NCBI RefSeq assembly: GCF_000430745.1
Contig: NZ_KE387232.1
Span: 1 to 64,000 of the forward strand
Length of the DNA: 64,000 nt
Reading direction: 5' to 3'
Source of the DNA: Fictibacillus gelatini DSM 15865
Lineage (GTDB): Bacteria; Bacillota; Bacilli; Bacillales; Fictibacillaceae
The stretch's first letter is position 1. Each line of letters begins with the position of its first letter. The translations under genes were made by a program, and so were the position numbers. This document shows, piece after piece, positions 8,709-16,861 of the stretch. Under the pieces are notes generated by a model that saw only the letters and a program-made list of their open reading frames with translations, had not been told where the DNA came from and did no database searches.

Positions 8709-9926
8709 CTATTTCACATTCCCCATATATTTTCTTCCGTTAAATAGAACGAAAAGAGCAAGAAGTAACGCAAACGCTCCAAAATAGAACGGCACTTGCG
8801 GATTGTACCATTCAGCAAGTTTACCTGCCAGCCATGGGGCAATCGCACCTCCGACAAATCGAACAAAGCTATACGCTGCAGAAGCGACGGACCTCTCTAC
8901 AGGTGACACTTCCATTACCGCTGTAGTGATTAGCGTATTATTCACGCCTAAAAAAGCTCCCGCAACAACGATCGCGAGGACAAGCGTCAGCTTCGAAGAT
9001 ACCCCTATTCCCATAACGACTAAATCCGCTGCAAATAAAAACAAAATGGCATACATTGTCCGCATTGTCCCAAACCGTTCTTGAAGTTTCGGGGCAATAA
9101 ATACTGACGTAATGGCAAGACAACCCCCCCAGAAAAAGAAGATGAATCCGAGACCGTGCTCATCTGTATGAAGAACGAATGGCGAAAAAGCGAGCAAAGT
9201 AAAAAAGCCGAAGTTATATAAAAGCGCAGTTACTCCAATCGACAATAAACCACCATGGCTTAATGCACGAATTGGATCAAGGATCGAACTTTTGCGCTTC
9301 GGTTTTGGAACATCTGAAAGTAAGACAATTACGGCAATAAATCCAATCGCCATAAGAGTAGCCACTCCAAAAAATGGACCGCGCCAGCTAATGTCCCCAA
9401 GCAAACCGCCGAGAAGAGGACCGACAGACATCCCTAAGCCCATCGCCGCTTCATAAAGAATGATGGCGCTCGCTGTACCGCCGCTTGCAACGCTAACAAT
9501 AACGGCTAATGCGGTTGAAATGAAAAAGGCGTTACCAAATCCCCATCCGGCACGGAACCAGACAATCTGGTTAACCGTTGAAGACATACCGCCTAATGCA
9601 GAAAAAACGATAATTAAAATTAATCCAAGTAATAACGTCAATTTGGGGCCGATTCGGCTGGAAACCCATCCGGTTACGAGCATAACGACACCCGTTACGA
9701 GCATGTAACTAGTAAATAAAAGTGATACTTGACTGGGCGTAGCATTAAGCTTCTGGGCAATCGCCGGCAATATCGGGTCGACTAATCCAATCCCCATAAA
9801 CGCGATAATACATGAAAAAGCAACCGCCCAGGCCGCTTTTGGTTGTCTAAAAATCGTTTTAATGGAATGGTCATCATGATGATGAGATGATGAAAGTTCT
9901 TCTTGTTTTACTACTTCCACTAACAT
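8709..9926 (-). CDS. MFS drug-type exporter (DHA1 family)
   Basis: 405 residues with twelve predicted membrane helices. The first-loop motif A is recognisable (TGWVSSRIGPKLTLLLGL), and the fifth helix has motif C features (EAAMGLGMSVGPLLGGLLGD), which mark proton-driven antiporters that expel small molecules. The N-terminus is unusual in carrying a histidine-rich patch (SSSHHHDDHS, residues 13-22). It is divergent from the padR-like gene at 10083, an arrangement typical of an exporter repressed by its neighbour and induced by its substrate. Substrate unknown. Confidence 0.88.
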   Translation of the reverse strand: MLVEVVKQEELSSSHHHDDHSIKTIFRQPKAAWAVAFSCIIAFMGIGLVDPILPAIAQKLNATPSQVSLLFTSYMLVTGVVMLVTGWVSSRIGPKLTLLLGLILIIVFSALGGMSSTVNQIVWFRAGWGFGNAFFISTALAVIVSVASGGTASAIILYEAAMGLGMSVGPLLGGLLGDISWRGPFFGVATLMAIGFIAVIVLLSDVPKPKRKSSILDPIRALSHGGLLSIGVTALLYNFGFFTLLAFSPFVLHTDEHGLGFIFFFWGGCLAITSVFIAPKLQERFGTMRTMYAILFLFAADLVVMGIGVSSKLTLVLAIVVAGAFLGVNNTLITTAVMEVSPVERSVASAAYSFVRFVGGAIAPWLAGKLAEWYNPQVPFYFGAFALLLALFVLFNGRKYMGNVK

Positions 9927-9948
9927 ATCCCCCTTGTAAATTCGAATT

Positions 9949-10024
9949 CATTTATATATAACTTTTTACATAACAATTTCAGATTATATACCTCCGCCAT
10001 CATTATGTCAATATTTATATATAA
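9949..10024. promoter_or_regulatory. Divergent promoter/operator region, MFS-padR
   Basis: The 156-base divergent region is AT-rich and contains two copies of the palindrome-like TTTATATATAA (about 9951-9961 and 10014-10024). These are candidate PadR operators covering both promoters. Assignment rests only on symmetry and position. Confidence 0.4.
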
Positions 10025-10082
10025 TTTATGCAAGAGAATTGTCTATGATATACTGTTATTGAGAGAATTAGGAGGTACAATT

Positions 10083-10646
10083 ATGAACTCACTAGGTTAT
10101 GCCCTACTTAGTATGCTCGTTAGAAAATCTTGTACAGGCTATGAATTAAAACAATTATTGGAAGTATTTTGGAATGCGAAGCATAGCCAGATCTATCCGC
10201 TTTTGTCCAAACTGGAGGAGGATGAATTCGTTACTTACGTTCATGTTGAACAAACGGGGAAACCTGATAAAAAAATTTATTCGATTACAGATAAAGGGCG
10301 GTCATTGCTGCAAAAATGGATATCGAACCCGCCCGCACCGCCCGTTGCCCGTGATGAATTTCTTATAAAGGCATATGCGATTTCACTCGCTGACGTTGAA
10401 ACTGGAATCTCTCTATTTCAAGAGCGGCTGGCCCTTTATGAAGAAAAGCTGGCTAAACGCAAAGTGGAAATTGGTTTAATGGAAAAAGAATACGGAGAAA
10501 AGCTCGAGGACATTAAATCAAACGTTTTTGGCCGTTACATTTTGTTCAAGCGAAAACTTTTGCAAGAACAAGAGGAAATTAATTGGTGCAAATGGGTATT
10601 ATCTTATCTTGAAAAAGAAGTAAAAACGAACAGGATCATGTCTTGA
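10083..10646 (+). CDS. PadR-family transcriptional regulator
   Basis: 187 residues. The N-terminal winged helix (MNSLGYALLSMLVRKSCTGYELKQLLE... QIYPLLSKLEEDEFV) is characteristic of PadR proteins, and the C-terminal coiled-coil region (about 95-187, rich in E/K/L) fits the Vir-type dimerisation domain of the longer PadR subgroup. The ATG at 10083 has GGAGGTACAATT upstream; earlier in-frame codons lack a site. It is divergent from an MFS exporter gene and probably represses it. Confidence 0.92.
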   Translation: MNSLGYALLSMLVRKSCTGYELKQLLEVFWNAKHSQIYPLLSKLEEDEFVTYVHVEQTGKPDKKIYSITDKGRSLLQKWISNPPAPPVARDEFLIKAYAISLADVETGISLFQERLALYEEKLAKRKVEIGLMEKEYGEKLEDIKSNVFGRYILFKRKLLQEQEEINWCKWVLSYLEKEVKTNRIMS

Positions 10647-10667
10647 ACATGTTCCTGTTCGTTTTGA
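10625..10667 (+). terminator. Terminator of padR-like gene
   Basis: CGAACAGGA and TCCTGTTCG arms with an inner CATGT/ACATG pair, then GTTTT. It overlaps the final codons. Confidence 0.88.
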
Positions 10668-10985
10668 AATACAAGTTTTTTTCCTTTATGTAATCCATTA
10701 GGATCGTTAAAACTGGGGATGTGCGGCGACAACAACACATTTCACCAATAAATCAAATCCAAAAATAAAGGGATTCAATTCACATTGAAGCTCTACTTGA
10801 ACCACGGAGCGATGAAAACCCATCATCCCCCAACCGAAGAGAAAGCGGCAAAAGCTGTCTTTTATCTATGTTTAAATCAAACGGCATTAAGCTTAATAAC
10901 CTGCTCTTTAAAGACAAATTTGTGCCTCTCGACTGAAAAATTTTCCTTTACATCGGCTATATTGGACAAATTTTCGCTTCTCGGC
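10668..10985. other. Gene-free stretch before the 52-bp array
   Basis: No credible gene. It contains ACTGGGGATGT (about 10710) that pairs with ACATCCCCACT at about 11040, inside the adjacent MITE-like insertion, and from about 10931 one or more degraded 52-bp units (GACTGAAAAATTTTCCTTTA, TTGGACAAATTTTCG). The short open frames here have no ribosome site and no family resemblance. Confidence 0.6.
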
Positions 10986-11178
10986 GAGGTCACTGAAAAA
11001 GTCCAAGAAATTTTCAAAAATGCTTTTTCCTAAAAAATACATCCCCACTTTGGTAAGCGAAATGCATTGTAAACACGATGCTATCCCCCACTTCCTAAGT
11101 GAAAAATACTGTTTTTTTGGGTTTTGGTTTTTCGAAAATTTTAGTTTTTTATTAAAAGGAACTTTTTCAGTGGCTTCC
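10986..11178. mobile_element. MITE-like element inserted in the 52-bp array
   Basis: About 193 bp bounded by imperfect inverted ends: GAGGTCACTGAAAAAGT at the left and ACTTTTTCAGTGGCTTCC at the right, with CACTGAAAAAGT perfectly inverted. The flanks carry the same octamer TTCTCGGC (10978-10985 and 11179-11186), a likely target duplication, and the 52-bp array resumes on both sides in phase once the insert is removed. No transposase is encoded. The donor IS family is not certain. Confidence 0.65.
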
Positions 11179-11186
11179 TTCTCGGC

Positions 11187-11500
11187 CTCTTTTTTGTCTT
11201 TGAGAACGGCTCTATCGGACAGATTTTCGTCTCCTGGCCTCTTTTTTGTCCTTGAGAACGGTTCTATCGGACAGATTTTCGATTCCCGGCCTCTTTTTTG
11301 TCCTTGAGAACGGTTCTATCGGACAGATTTTCGCCTCCTGGCCTCTTTTTTGTCCTTGAGACCCTTTCTATCGGACAGATTTTCGCCTTCAGCTCCCATT
11401 TTTGTCCTTGAGAACGGTTCTATCGGACAGATTTTCGTCTCCCGGCCTCTTTTTTGTCCTTGAGACCCTTTCATTGGACAAATTTAAGCCACTTGACTGA
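11187..11500. repeat. 52-bp tandem repeat array D (six regular units)
   Basis: Six copies at an exact 52-bp spacing (the G of TTTTGTCC at 11196, 11248, 11300, 11352, 11404 and 11456). Each unit reads TTTTTTGTCCTTGAGAACGG, then TTCTATCGGACAGATTTTCG, then a pyrimidine-rich joint. Within a unit TGTCC and GGACA form an inverted pair around GAAC-G-GTTC, so each unit could fold as a hairpin. Degraded units continue at both ends. Confidence 0.92.
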
Positions 11501-11610
11501 AAAATTTTCCTTTAGATTGGCTATTATAGCAAAATCCGTCTCCATATCGTAAAAAATATCTTTTACCTCCTAACGAAACGTTACCCGGAAGCAATAGAGT
11601 TTAACCGACT

Positions 11611-11646
11611 AAAAAGCTATCCTCTTGGAATAAGAGAATAGCTTCT
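11611..11646 (-). terminator. Terminator of the cobalamin operon
   Basis: AAGCTATTCTCTT-ATTCC-AAGAGGATAGCTT stem followed by TTTT on the minus strand, just after the last gene of the operon. Confidence 0.9.
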
Positions 11647-11648
11647 TG

Positions 11649-12359
11649 TTATACCGCATAAAAATAGTGGCTGCATATTTTTTTTAGTTCTGTTTCGATT
11701 TCAGGTGAATAGCTCATAATAAAACAAGTCGAAGGTCCTGCGGATTTCTTAAGATCGAGAGTTCCTTTTGCAGGCAAGTCAACTTCTCTCCGGTTCGCTA
11801 AAGCTAAACCTTTTAATTCATGTTCAATGCCTTTTGAGCCGACGGGAACTATTTCGTAGACTCCTTTTGTATGAAGAAGCTTGTAGAAAAGCGATAAAGG
11901 CGCAACATGTTCTTGATCAGTTAGTACTTCTTCGCCGACGAGCGGCTTTCCGATGACCGCCAATTTGGCATGTTCAGGGGTGACGCCGATCCGAATGTTT
12001 TTCGTGTTAACTTTTCCGATACATATAAAACCGGTAGCTGATTGAAGCAGCCTGAAATTGCTTTCCGTACTGCCCGTCACTGGAACAGACCCAATCCCTG
12101 CTTCGTGAAAAACCTTTTGGACACCGGCCTCGAGCCGCTCCCAGACAGCTTCATCATTAAAATTTTGGATGACAACGGAGACCGGTTCAGCACCAACCGC
12201 AAGCAGCTCCATTAATGCGACCCGGAGACCAAAATAAGCAACCGTTTCATACGGCACATGAACAAGATCATGTTCCTTTTCGCCTACTCCACCTGAATTA
12301 TCCGCTGAGATGACAAGGCTTTCCGTTTCACTTAACGGTTGAAAGACAACATCTCTCAT
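11649..12359 (-). CDS. cblS: Alpha-ribazole kinase (PurM/AIR-synthase-like)
   Basis: 236 residues of the PurM/AIR synthase-like ATP-binding class. The acidic GVGEKEHDLVHVPYE segment and the MELLAVGAEPVSVVIQNFND segment correspond to the metal-ATP site. It follows a small ECF-type membrane protein inside a cobalamin operon, the CblT-CblS arrangement described in Listeria and Geobacillus. There CblS phosphorylates imported alpha-ribazole, bypassing the missing CobT route to the lower ligand nucleotide. The product then feeds CobS and the CobC phosphatase upstream. Assignment rests on fold motifs plus context. Confidence 0.82.
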   Translation of the reverse strand: MRDVVFQPLSETESLVISADNSGGVGEKEHDLVHVPYETVAYFGLRVALMELLAVGAEPVSVVIQNFNDEAVWERLEAGVQKVFHEAGIGSVPVTGSTESNFRLLQSATGFICIGKVNTKNIRIGVTPEHAKLAVIGKPLVGEEVLTDQEHVAPLSLFYKLLHTKGVYEIVPVGSKGIEHELKGLALANRREVDLPAKGTLDLKKSAGPSTCFIMSYSPEIETELKKICSHYFYAV

Positions 12360-12844
12360 ACGTCAAACCCTTTTTTAGCCCGTGCCGAAAGCGCCTTGCT
12401 GAGGCGTGGTGCGACAAGAAGGGCAACAACACTATTGAGCGTGGCGGCTGTGGTTAAACTCGGAATTAGCGACACAGCCATCGCTCTCCCTAAAATGGGC
12501 CAAAAGCATATCGGTGCAAGTACTCCGTTGCCGATGACAAAACTGACCACTGCTGGAATCCGCCAACTCCGTCTATATAACCAGCCATAGAAACCGACAA
12601 TGAGCATCATTTGCACAGCGATGATGACGTGAAGAGGGCCGAGGGGAAACCCGTCCAACGCGGCTGACATGATATGGCCGAAAGCGGCGGTCCCCATCCC
12701 CCAGACAGGCGAAAGAATTGAAGCCGCCACCAATGCCGGAAATGAATCGAACGCGACGCTGCCGATAGAAGACGGGATTTTAAGAAACGATCCGATAACA
12801 GCCAATGATGTAAACACGATGAAGTATGACCATTTTCTATTCAT
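12356..12844 (-). CDS. cblT: Alpha-ribazole transporter (ECF S-component type)
   Basis: About 162 residues with five or six membrane helices (MNRKWSYFIVFTSLAVIGSF... PLGPLHVIIAVQMMLIVGFY). Size and topology match ECF-transporter substrate-binding subunits. The start at 12844 overlaps the end of the upstream adenosyltransferase gene; a start at 12913 is open but would overlap by 77 bases. Its stop overlaps the cblS start by four bases, so the two are coupled. CblT imports alpha-ribazole in Firmicutes that cannot make it. No ECF ATPase is encoded in the window. Confidence 0.82.
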   Translation of the reverse strand: MNRKWSYFIVFTSLAVIGSFLKIPSSIGSVAFDSFPALVAASILSPVWGMGTAAFGHIMSAALDGFPLGPLHVIIAVQMMLIVGFYGWLYRRSWRIPAVVSFVIGNGVLAPICFWPILGRAMAVSLIPSLTTAATLNSVVALLVAPRLSKALSARAKKGFDV

Positions 12845-13433
12845 TTGCCGACGATTTGTTCTCCTTTCTTTTGCCGCCTCTAAAGACGATGGCGCTGCGC
12901 TCGTACTCGACATCTTTTACGCCAAGGCGGAAGTTAATGACACGGGCAATCGCGAAGAAGTAATCGGAAAGACGATTAACGTACTTAAGGACAACCGGAT
13001 TGATTTCGCCGTTTCGCTTCAATTCAACGATTTCCCGTTCCGCGCGGCGGGCAATCGTCCGGCAAATGTGGATCGAGGCAGATGCCGGCGAGCCGCCTGG
13101 CAAAATAAATCGTTCAAGCTCCGGCGCTTCTTTAATATATTCGTCAATCCGCTCTTCTAAAAAGGTAATCGCCTCTTCTTCTGTTTTATACGGCCGTTTA
13201 TTTTTAATGACGGATAGGTCGCCGCCGCAATCAAACAGCTCGTGCTGGATTTTGACAAGCTCAGGCAAAATATCCGGGAATTTCGCTTCATCGAGCTGCG
13301 TGATGGCCTGTCCGACAAAGCTATTTAGCTCATCAAGCGTCCCGTATGCTTTGACACGGATATCGTCTTTCCCTAAACGCCCGCCAATAACGCTCGTTTG
13401 CCCTTCATCGCCAGTTCTCGTGTATAGTCTCAT
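12837..13433 (-). CDS. pduO: Cob(I)alamin adenosyltransferase, PduO type
   Basis: 198 residues. MRLYTRTGDEGQTSVIGGRL supplies the ATP-binding TRxGDxGxT loop, and the later RRAEREIV and VNRLSDYFFAIAR helices supply the conserved trimer-interface arginine and cobalamin-facing residues. The enzyme transfers the adenosyl group of ATP to reduced corrinoid. It is homologous to B. subtilis YvqK. In this operon it adenosylates scavenged cobinamide or cobalamin before loop assembly. Confidence 0.95.
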   Translation of the reverse strand: MRLYTRTGDEGQTSVIGGRLGKDDIRVKAYGTLDELNSFVGQAITQLDEAKFPDILPELVKIQHELFDCGGDLSVIKNKRPYKTEEEAITFLEERIDEYIKEAPELERFILPGGSPASASIHICRTIARRAEREIVELKRNGEINPVVLKYVNRLSDYFFAIARVINFRLGVKDVEYERSAIVFRGGKRKENKSSANE

Positions 13434-13449
13434 TTTTCTTTTTCCTCCC

Positions 13450-13878
13450 TTATTTTAAACGTTCACTTAAGCCATACCAGATCACATCGACGCGATATGC
13501 CGCCGACACTATGTCTTGATAAAACCAGCCTGCCATGTCGCGCCAAAGCCGGTGCTCCTTTTCGATCGGGACGATCCCTTTGCCGATATCGCTTCCGATC
13601 AGCACAAGCTTTCGGGTGCCGTTTGATTGCTCCCACTCGCACCACTTTTTTAATTCGAGGCGAAGTTGCTCTCTTCCTTTTTCGTTAACCTCGTTTAGCG
13701 TATTTTTCACAAACATCTCCATTCCTTCTAGCACGACAATGCCATGATCCCAAACTTCTTTGGAAACATCGGCGCTTTCATAAAAGGAATGCCATCCTCC
13801 GCTTTTGTGCGGGTAACCATAAAAGGCTTCTACCCAGCGCCTTTTCCCGTTAAAGGCACCGCCTGTAACAAAGTGCAT
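13450..13878 (-). CDS. CobU-like protein with degenerate P-loop
   Basis: 142 residues beginning MHFVTGGAFNGKRRWVEAFY at 13878 with a strong AAGGAGGGGG leader; it overlaps the cobC-like gene by about 49 bases. The overall plan resembles CobU: an N-terminal nucleotide loop, a middle IGSDIGKGIVPIEKEHRLWRD like the NEVGxGIVP motif, and a final DVIWYGLSERLK strand. The P-loop reads GGAFNGKRRW instead of GGxxSGKS, so the serine/threonine that coordinates Mg-ATP is replaced by arginine. A canonical CobU is encoded four kilobases away in other terms intact (15198-15785). This copy may be a guanylyltransferase-only or regulatory derivative. Confidence 0.75.
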   Translation of the reverse strand: MHFVTGGAFNGKRRWVEAFYGYPHKSGGWHSFYESADVSKEVWDHGIVVLEGMEMFVKNTLNEVNEKGREQLRLELKKWCEWEQSNGTRKLVLIGSDIGKGIVPIEKEHRLWRDMAGWFYQDIVSAAYRVDVIWYGLSERLK

Positions 13879-14459
13879 CGCAACCCCCTCCTTAACGCGC
13901 CGGCTTCTTCCCAGATGAACGTATACCCTTCTCCGTGCGAAACGGGCCATTCCCACATCGGCTTTTCTTCAGGCGCAAAGTACGACAATAATAAGCGAAT
14001 GGGCCCGCCATGCGTAATGAGCACAAGGTGGTGGATCCCATCACAATCGAATCGCCGGATGATTTGTTCTTTCCAGGCTTCGAGAACCCGTTTTTGAAAA
14101 TCTGCAAAAGACTCCCCGCCAGGAGGCGCCGGCTCTTGCTTGCAATCAAGCCAATGGCAATACTCCGGATCGCTTTTCAACTCCTCGTACGTCTTTCCTT
14201 CCCACTTGCCGAAATGAAGCTCGCGAAACCCCGGGCAAACTTCGTACGGTTTGTTCGGATAAAGAATGGCCGCCGTTTCTTTGCACCGCTTTTTATCGCT
14301 GACGATAAGAACACCTGCCGGGTATGCCTTTGATGAATCGATTAATTCCTGCCTACCTTTTTCACATAACGGCGGATCGGACCAGCCAATGTATTGTTTT
14401 TTCACATTTTCGTCCGTCAAGCCGTGCCGAAGTAAAGTAACAGCCAACCGATGAGCCAT
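13830..14459 (-). CDS. cobC: Alpha-ribazole phosphatase (histidine phosphatase family)
   Basis: 209 residues. The phosphohistidine RHG motif (VTLLRHGLTDEN) is near the N-terminus, with a second conserved histidine in LVLITHGGPIRLLL and the FGKWEGKTYEEL segment, all typical of the phosphoglycerate-mutase-like branch that includes CobC. It removes the phosphate from alpha-ribazole-5'-phosphate or adenosylcobalamin-5'-phosphate, completing the loop assembly. The start at 14459 (MAHRLAVTLLRHG) overlaps the cobS end; the longer open frame upstream is inside cobS. Confidence 0.88.
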   Translation of the reverse strand: MAHRLAVTLLRHGLTDENVKKQYIGWSDPPLCEKGRQELIDSSKAYPAGVLIVSDKKRCKETAAILYPNKPYEVCPGFRELHFGKWEGKTYEELKSDPEYCHWLDCKQEPAPPGGESFADFQKRVLEAWKEQIIRRFDCDGIHHLVLITHGGPIRLLLSYFAPEEKPMWEWPVSHGEGYTFIWEEAGALRRGLRCTLLQAVPLTGKGAG

Positions 14460-15193
14460 AATATGTTTTCCGTCCCTTCTAAACAGGCGCCAAGCGTATC
14501 TCCTGTAATTCCTCCGAACTGCCGCTTGCAAAACATCCCCCAACAAAGGCAAAAGAGAAGGCTTCCAAGTGCCAATAAAATGACAATAGCGGCATGGAAA
14601 AATATGATGCCGATGATCACAACAATGAGCAAATAGCCGCCATAGGCGATCCAGCTATTTTTCTTTACTACTTGTTTCATAAAATGGGCCATCCCGCCCG
14701 GTTTTGCAAGGGGCGCCGCTATTAATAAAAGCCCCATCGCAATCCTCGAGAATAAAGGGATGAGCAAATAAAGGATCATAACCGTCTTGCTTCTTGAGAC
14801 CAATTCATACATGAAAAGAAAGCGCCAGCTTAGCAAAAAGAGAAGCGACATGACGCCGAACGCGCCGACACGCGAATCTTTCATAATCTCAAGCTTTTTT
14901 TCTTTCTCCTGGTAAGAAAAAAACGCGTCGCTAACGTCCATCCACCCGTCCAAATGAAGGCCGCCTGAAAGAACTATCGAGCATGTAAAAAGGCACATTG
15001 TAGCGGCAAGCGGGGAAAATGGCGAATAACGAAGAAGTACATAAGCGAGAGCCGATAAGAAAACTCCCATTAACAGGCCGACTACCGGATAAAAATAAAT
15101 GCTCCAGCGTCCGCTTCTTTCATTCCACGGAATGTTTCTTTTTGCCGGCAATACCGTTAAAAATTGGACGGCAAGCCGCCAGCCATTGAACAT
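14417..15193 (-). CDS. cobS: Adenosylcobinamide-GDP ribazoletransferase
   Basis: CobS joins adenosylcobinamide-GDP to alpha-ribazole (phosphate), the last committed step of cobalamin assembly, in the membrane. The protein has several hydrophobic helices and the signature GGLHLDGWMDVSDAFFS plus KDSRVGAFGVMSL, which holds the acidic metal-binding residues. The start at MFNGWRLAVQFLTVLP (15193) is preferred because AAGGTGAAAG lies upstream and it avoids overlap with cobU; 15223 is possible. At about 258 residues it is normal for the family. Confidence 0.93.
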   Translation of the reverse strand: MFNGWRLAVQFLTVLPAKRNIPWNERSGRWSIYFYPVVGLLMGVFLSALAYVLLRYSPFSPLAATMCLFTCSIVLSGGLHLDGWMDVSDAFFSYQEKEKKLEIMKDSRVGAFGVMSLLFLLSWRFLFMYELVSRSKTVMILYLLIPLFSRIAMGLLLIAAPLAKPGGMAHFMKQVVKKNSWIAYGGYLLIVVIIGIIFFHAAIVILLALGSLLFCLCWGMFCKRQFGGITGDTLGACLEGTENILWLIGWLLLYFGTA

Positions 15194-15197
15194 GTCG

Positions 15198-15785
15198 TTA
15201 TCTTTCACCTTCATGATGCTCACCTTTCTTTACGGTCGCAATGCCGTTTTCAACGAGATAGGCCCGTGCGGCCATTGCTACGATATGCTGGTGCAATTTT
15301 CCGAGCAGTTCAGCAAAATAGAGCGTACCCGGGTCATCCGGGATAGGAGATTGGAAGATTTCGTTGGAAACGATGAACAGGGTCACGCCCCTTTGATCCA
15401 GCTGCTCGATCACTTGAATGATACGATGGTAGACTTCAGATCGGTAGTTTCCATTTTGCCACTTTTCCGTTCCATTCTCCCAGCCTGCAAAAAGCTCGTT
15501 CGTCGCGAGATTGGTCAAGCAATCTAACAAAAGTACATCGCCGCTTTGAAAATAATCGGCAATCCCTTCAAGACACACCGGTACCTCCCATGTCCTCCAG
15601 GCGAAAGGGCTATGTTCCCGTTTTTCTTGATGGCGCTTGATTCGTTCCTCCATTTCTTGATCCGTCTTTTGGCTCGTCGCGATATAATGGAGATTGCGAG
15701 AGATACGCCTTGCCGCATCTGTCGCGAGTTGTTCGGCAAATGAACTTTTCCCGCTTCTCACCCCTCCTGTAATAAAAACAATCAT
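15198..15785 (-). CDS. cobU: Adenosylcobinamide kinase/guanylyltransferase
   Basis: 195 residues with the canonical P-loop GGVRSGKSSFAE at the N-terminus, the LLLDCLTNLATN Walker B-like segment and the VSNEIFQSPIPDDP segment. It phosphorylates adenosylcobinamide and then transfers GMP from GTP, giving AdoCbi-GDP for CobS. Its ATG overlaps the stop of the upstream decarboxylase gene (ATGA). Unlike the paralogue at 13450-13878, all nucleotide-binding residues are intact. Confidence 0.94.
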   Translation of the reverse strand: MIVFITGGVRSGKSSFAEQLATDAARRISRNLHYIATSQKTDQEMEERIKRHQEKREHSPFAWRTWEVPVCLEGIADYFQSGDVLLLDCLTNLATNELFAGWENGTEKWQNGNYRSEVYHRIIQVIEQLDQRGVTLFIVSNEIFQSPIPDDPGTLYFAELLGKLHQHIVAMAARAYLVENGIATVKKGEHHEGER

Positions 15786-16861
15786 TGTCCGCCCCAGCTT
15801 TCGAGCGCTTCAAGCAGCCGTTCGTTCTCCCTGCTTGTTCTGACCGCGAGCCGAAGATAATTTCCGTCCAGCCCTATGAAATTATATGTATGGCGCGGAA
15901 CGATCCCTTTTTTTAACAAATAGCGGATAAGCGGAAGCAAATCTCGTTTCTCCCCTTTTGGCCTGAGCAAGTAAAAATTGACGGCTGATGGCGACGTGAG
16001 AAATCCGAGCCGGTCCAAACTACTAAACAAGTCATATCGGTCTAGCGCGATGTTTCGTGCAGTATCGGCGATGTACCCGGTTTGTTCAAGGCATAGGACG
16101 CCCACTTTCTGGGCAACCCCATTAACGCTCCATGACGGCTGGAGTTGCCGCACTTCTTTGATAAACGATTCCGAGCCAAGCAAAAACCCGAGACGGATGC
16201 CAGGGATATGAAACATTTTCGTCAATGAGCGCAATACGACAACATGGGGGAATCTTCTTAAATAGGAAACGACTGAAAATGGCTTCCCCATAAAATGATA
16301 GAATGCCTCGTCAACGACAACGACTACGCCAAGATCTTCTGTCATTTGAAAGACGGTTTCGAACCATTCGCGAGAATACGAGACTCCCGTCGGATTGTTC
16401 GGATGACAAATAAACAAGACGGATTTCCCTGAAAGGGCGCGCTCCAGTTCAAGAAGATCAACCTGCCAATCCGTTTCCTCAGAAACCGTGAACGAGTATA
16501 CTTTTGAACCAAACGTTTCACACGCCTTGCGATATTCTGAAAATGCCGGATCGATCACGAGCACATCCGATCCGCTAAAATAATGGGCCAGTAAATAAAT
16601 GAGCTCAGAAGCGCCGTTCCCGATTAATATTTGGCCATTATTGAGATTCTCGCAATCAGCGATTTTTTGAACGAGTTCCGTAGAATGGGGGTCAGGATAG
16701 ACAAGCATCTCCTTATAAAAATCATTCCAGTTTTCTTTTAGCTGCCGAAACGGTTGATACGGATTGACATTAACGCTGAAATCGATCGTATTTTCTGAAA
16801 GTGGAAGTTGGAAAAGTTTCGTGATCGCTTGCGGATTAGCTCCATGCTCGGGAAATTCCAT
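15782..16861 (-). CDS. cobD: Threonine-phosphate decarboxylase (PLP enzyme)
   Basis: About 359 residues of fold-type I aminotransferase. The PLP lysine lies in VLRSLTKMFHIPGIRLGFLLG, the cofactor aspartate in VVVVDEAFYHF, and FICHPNNPTGVSYS is the conserved NPTG segment. Closest by plan to L-threonine-O-3-phosphate decarboxylase (CobD of Salmonella), which makes aminopropanol phosphate for the nucleotide loop; histidinol-phosphate aminotransferase is the main alternative. Context between cbiB and cobU decides. The start at 16861 has GGAGGTGCGGTCT before it. Confidence 0.9.
   Translation of the reverse strand: MEFPEHGANPQAITKLFQLPLSENTIDFSVNVNPYQPFRQLKENWNDFYKEMLVYPDPHSTELVQKIADCENLNNGQILIGNGASELIYLLAHYFSGSDVLVIDPAFSEYRKACETFGSKVYSFTVSEETDWQVDLLELERALSGKSVLFICHPNNPTGVSYSREWFETVFQMTEDLGVVVVVDEAFYHFMGKPFSVVSYLRRFPHVVVLRSLTKMFHIPGIRLGFLLGSESFIKEVRQLQPSWSVNGVAQKVGVLCLEQTGYIADTARNIALDRYDLFSSLDRLGFLTSPSAVNFYLLRPKGEKRDLLPLIRYLLKKGIVPRHTYNFIGLDGNYLRLAVRTSRENERLLEALESWGGQ

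Noticed and set aside
8709-10646. Tetracycline-type exporter assignment
   Set aside because: MFS motifs support a DHA1 exporter in general but nothing in the sequence fixes a substrate.
10785-11307. Two overlapping open frames on the plus strand in the 52-bp region
   Set aside because: They run through the MITE-like insertion and repeats, have no ribosome site, and encode repeat-derived peptide.
11187-11500. CRISPR array
   Set aside because: Units are 52 bp without alternating conserved repeat and unique spacer; conservation extends over most of the unit and no cas gene is near.
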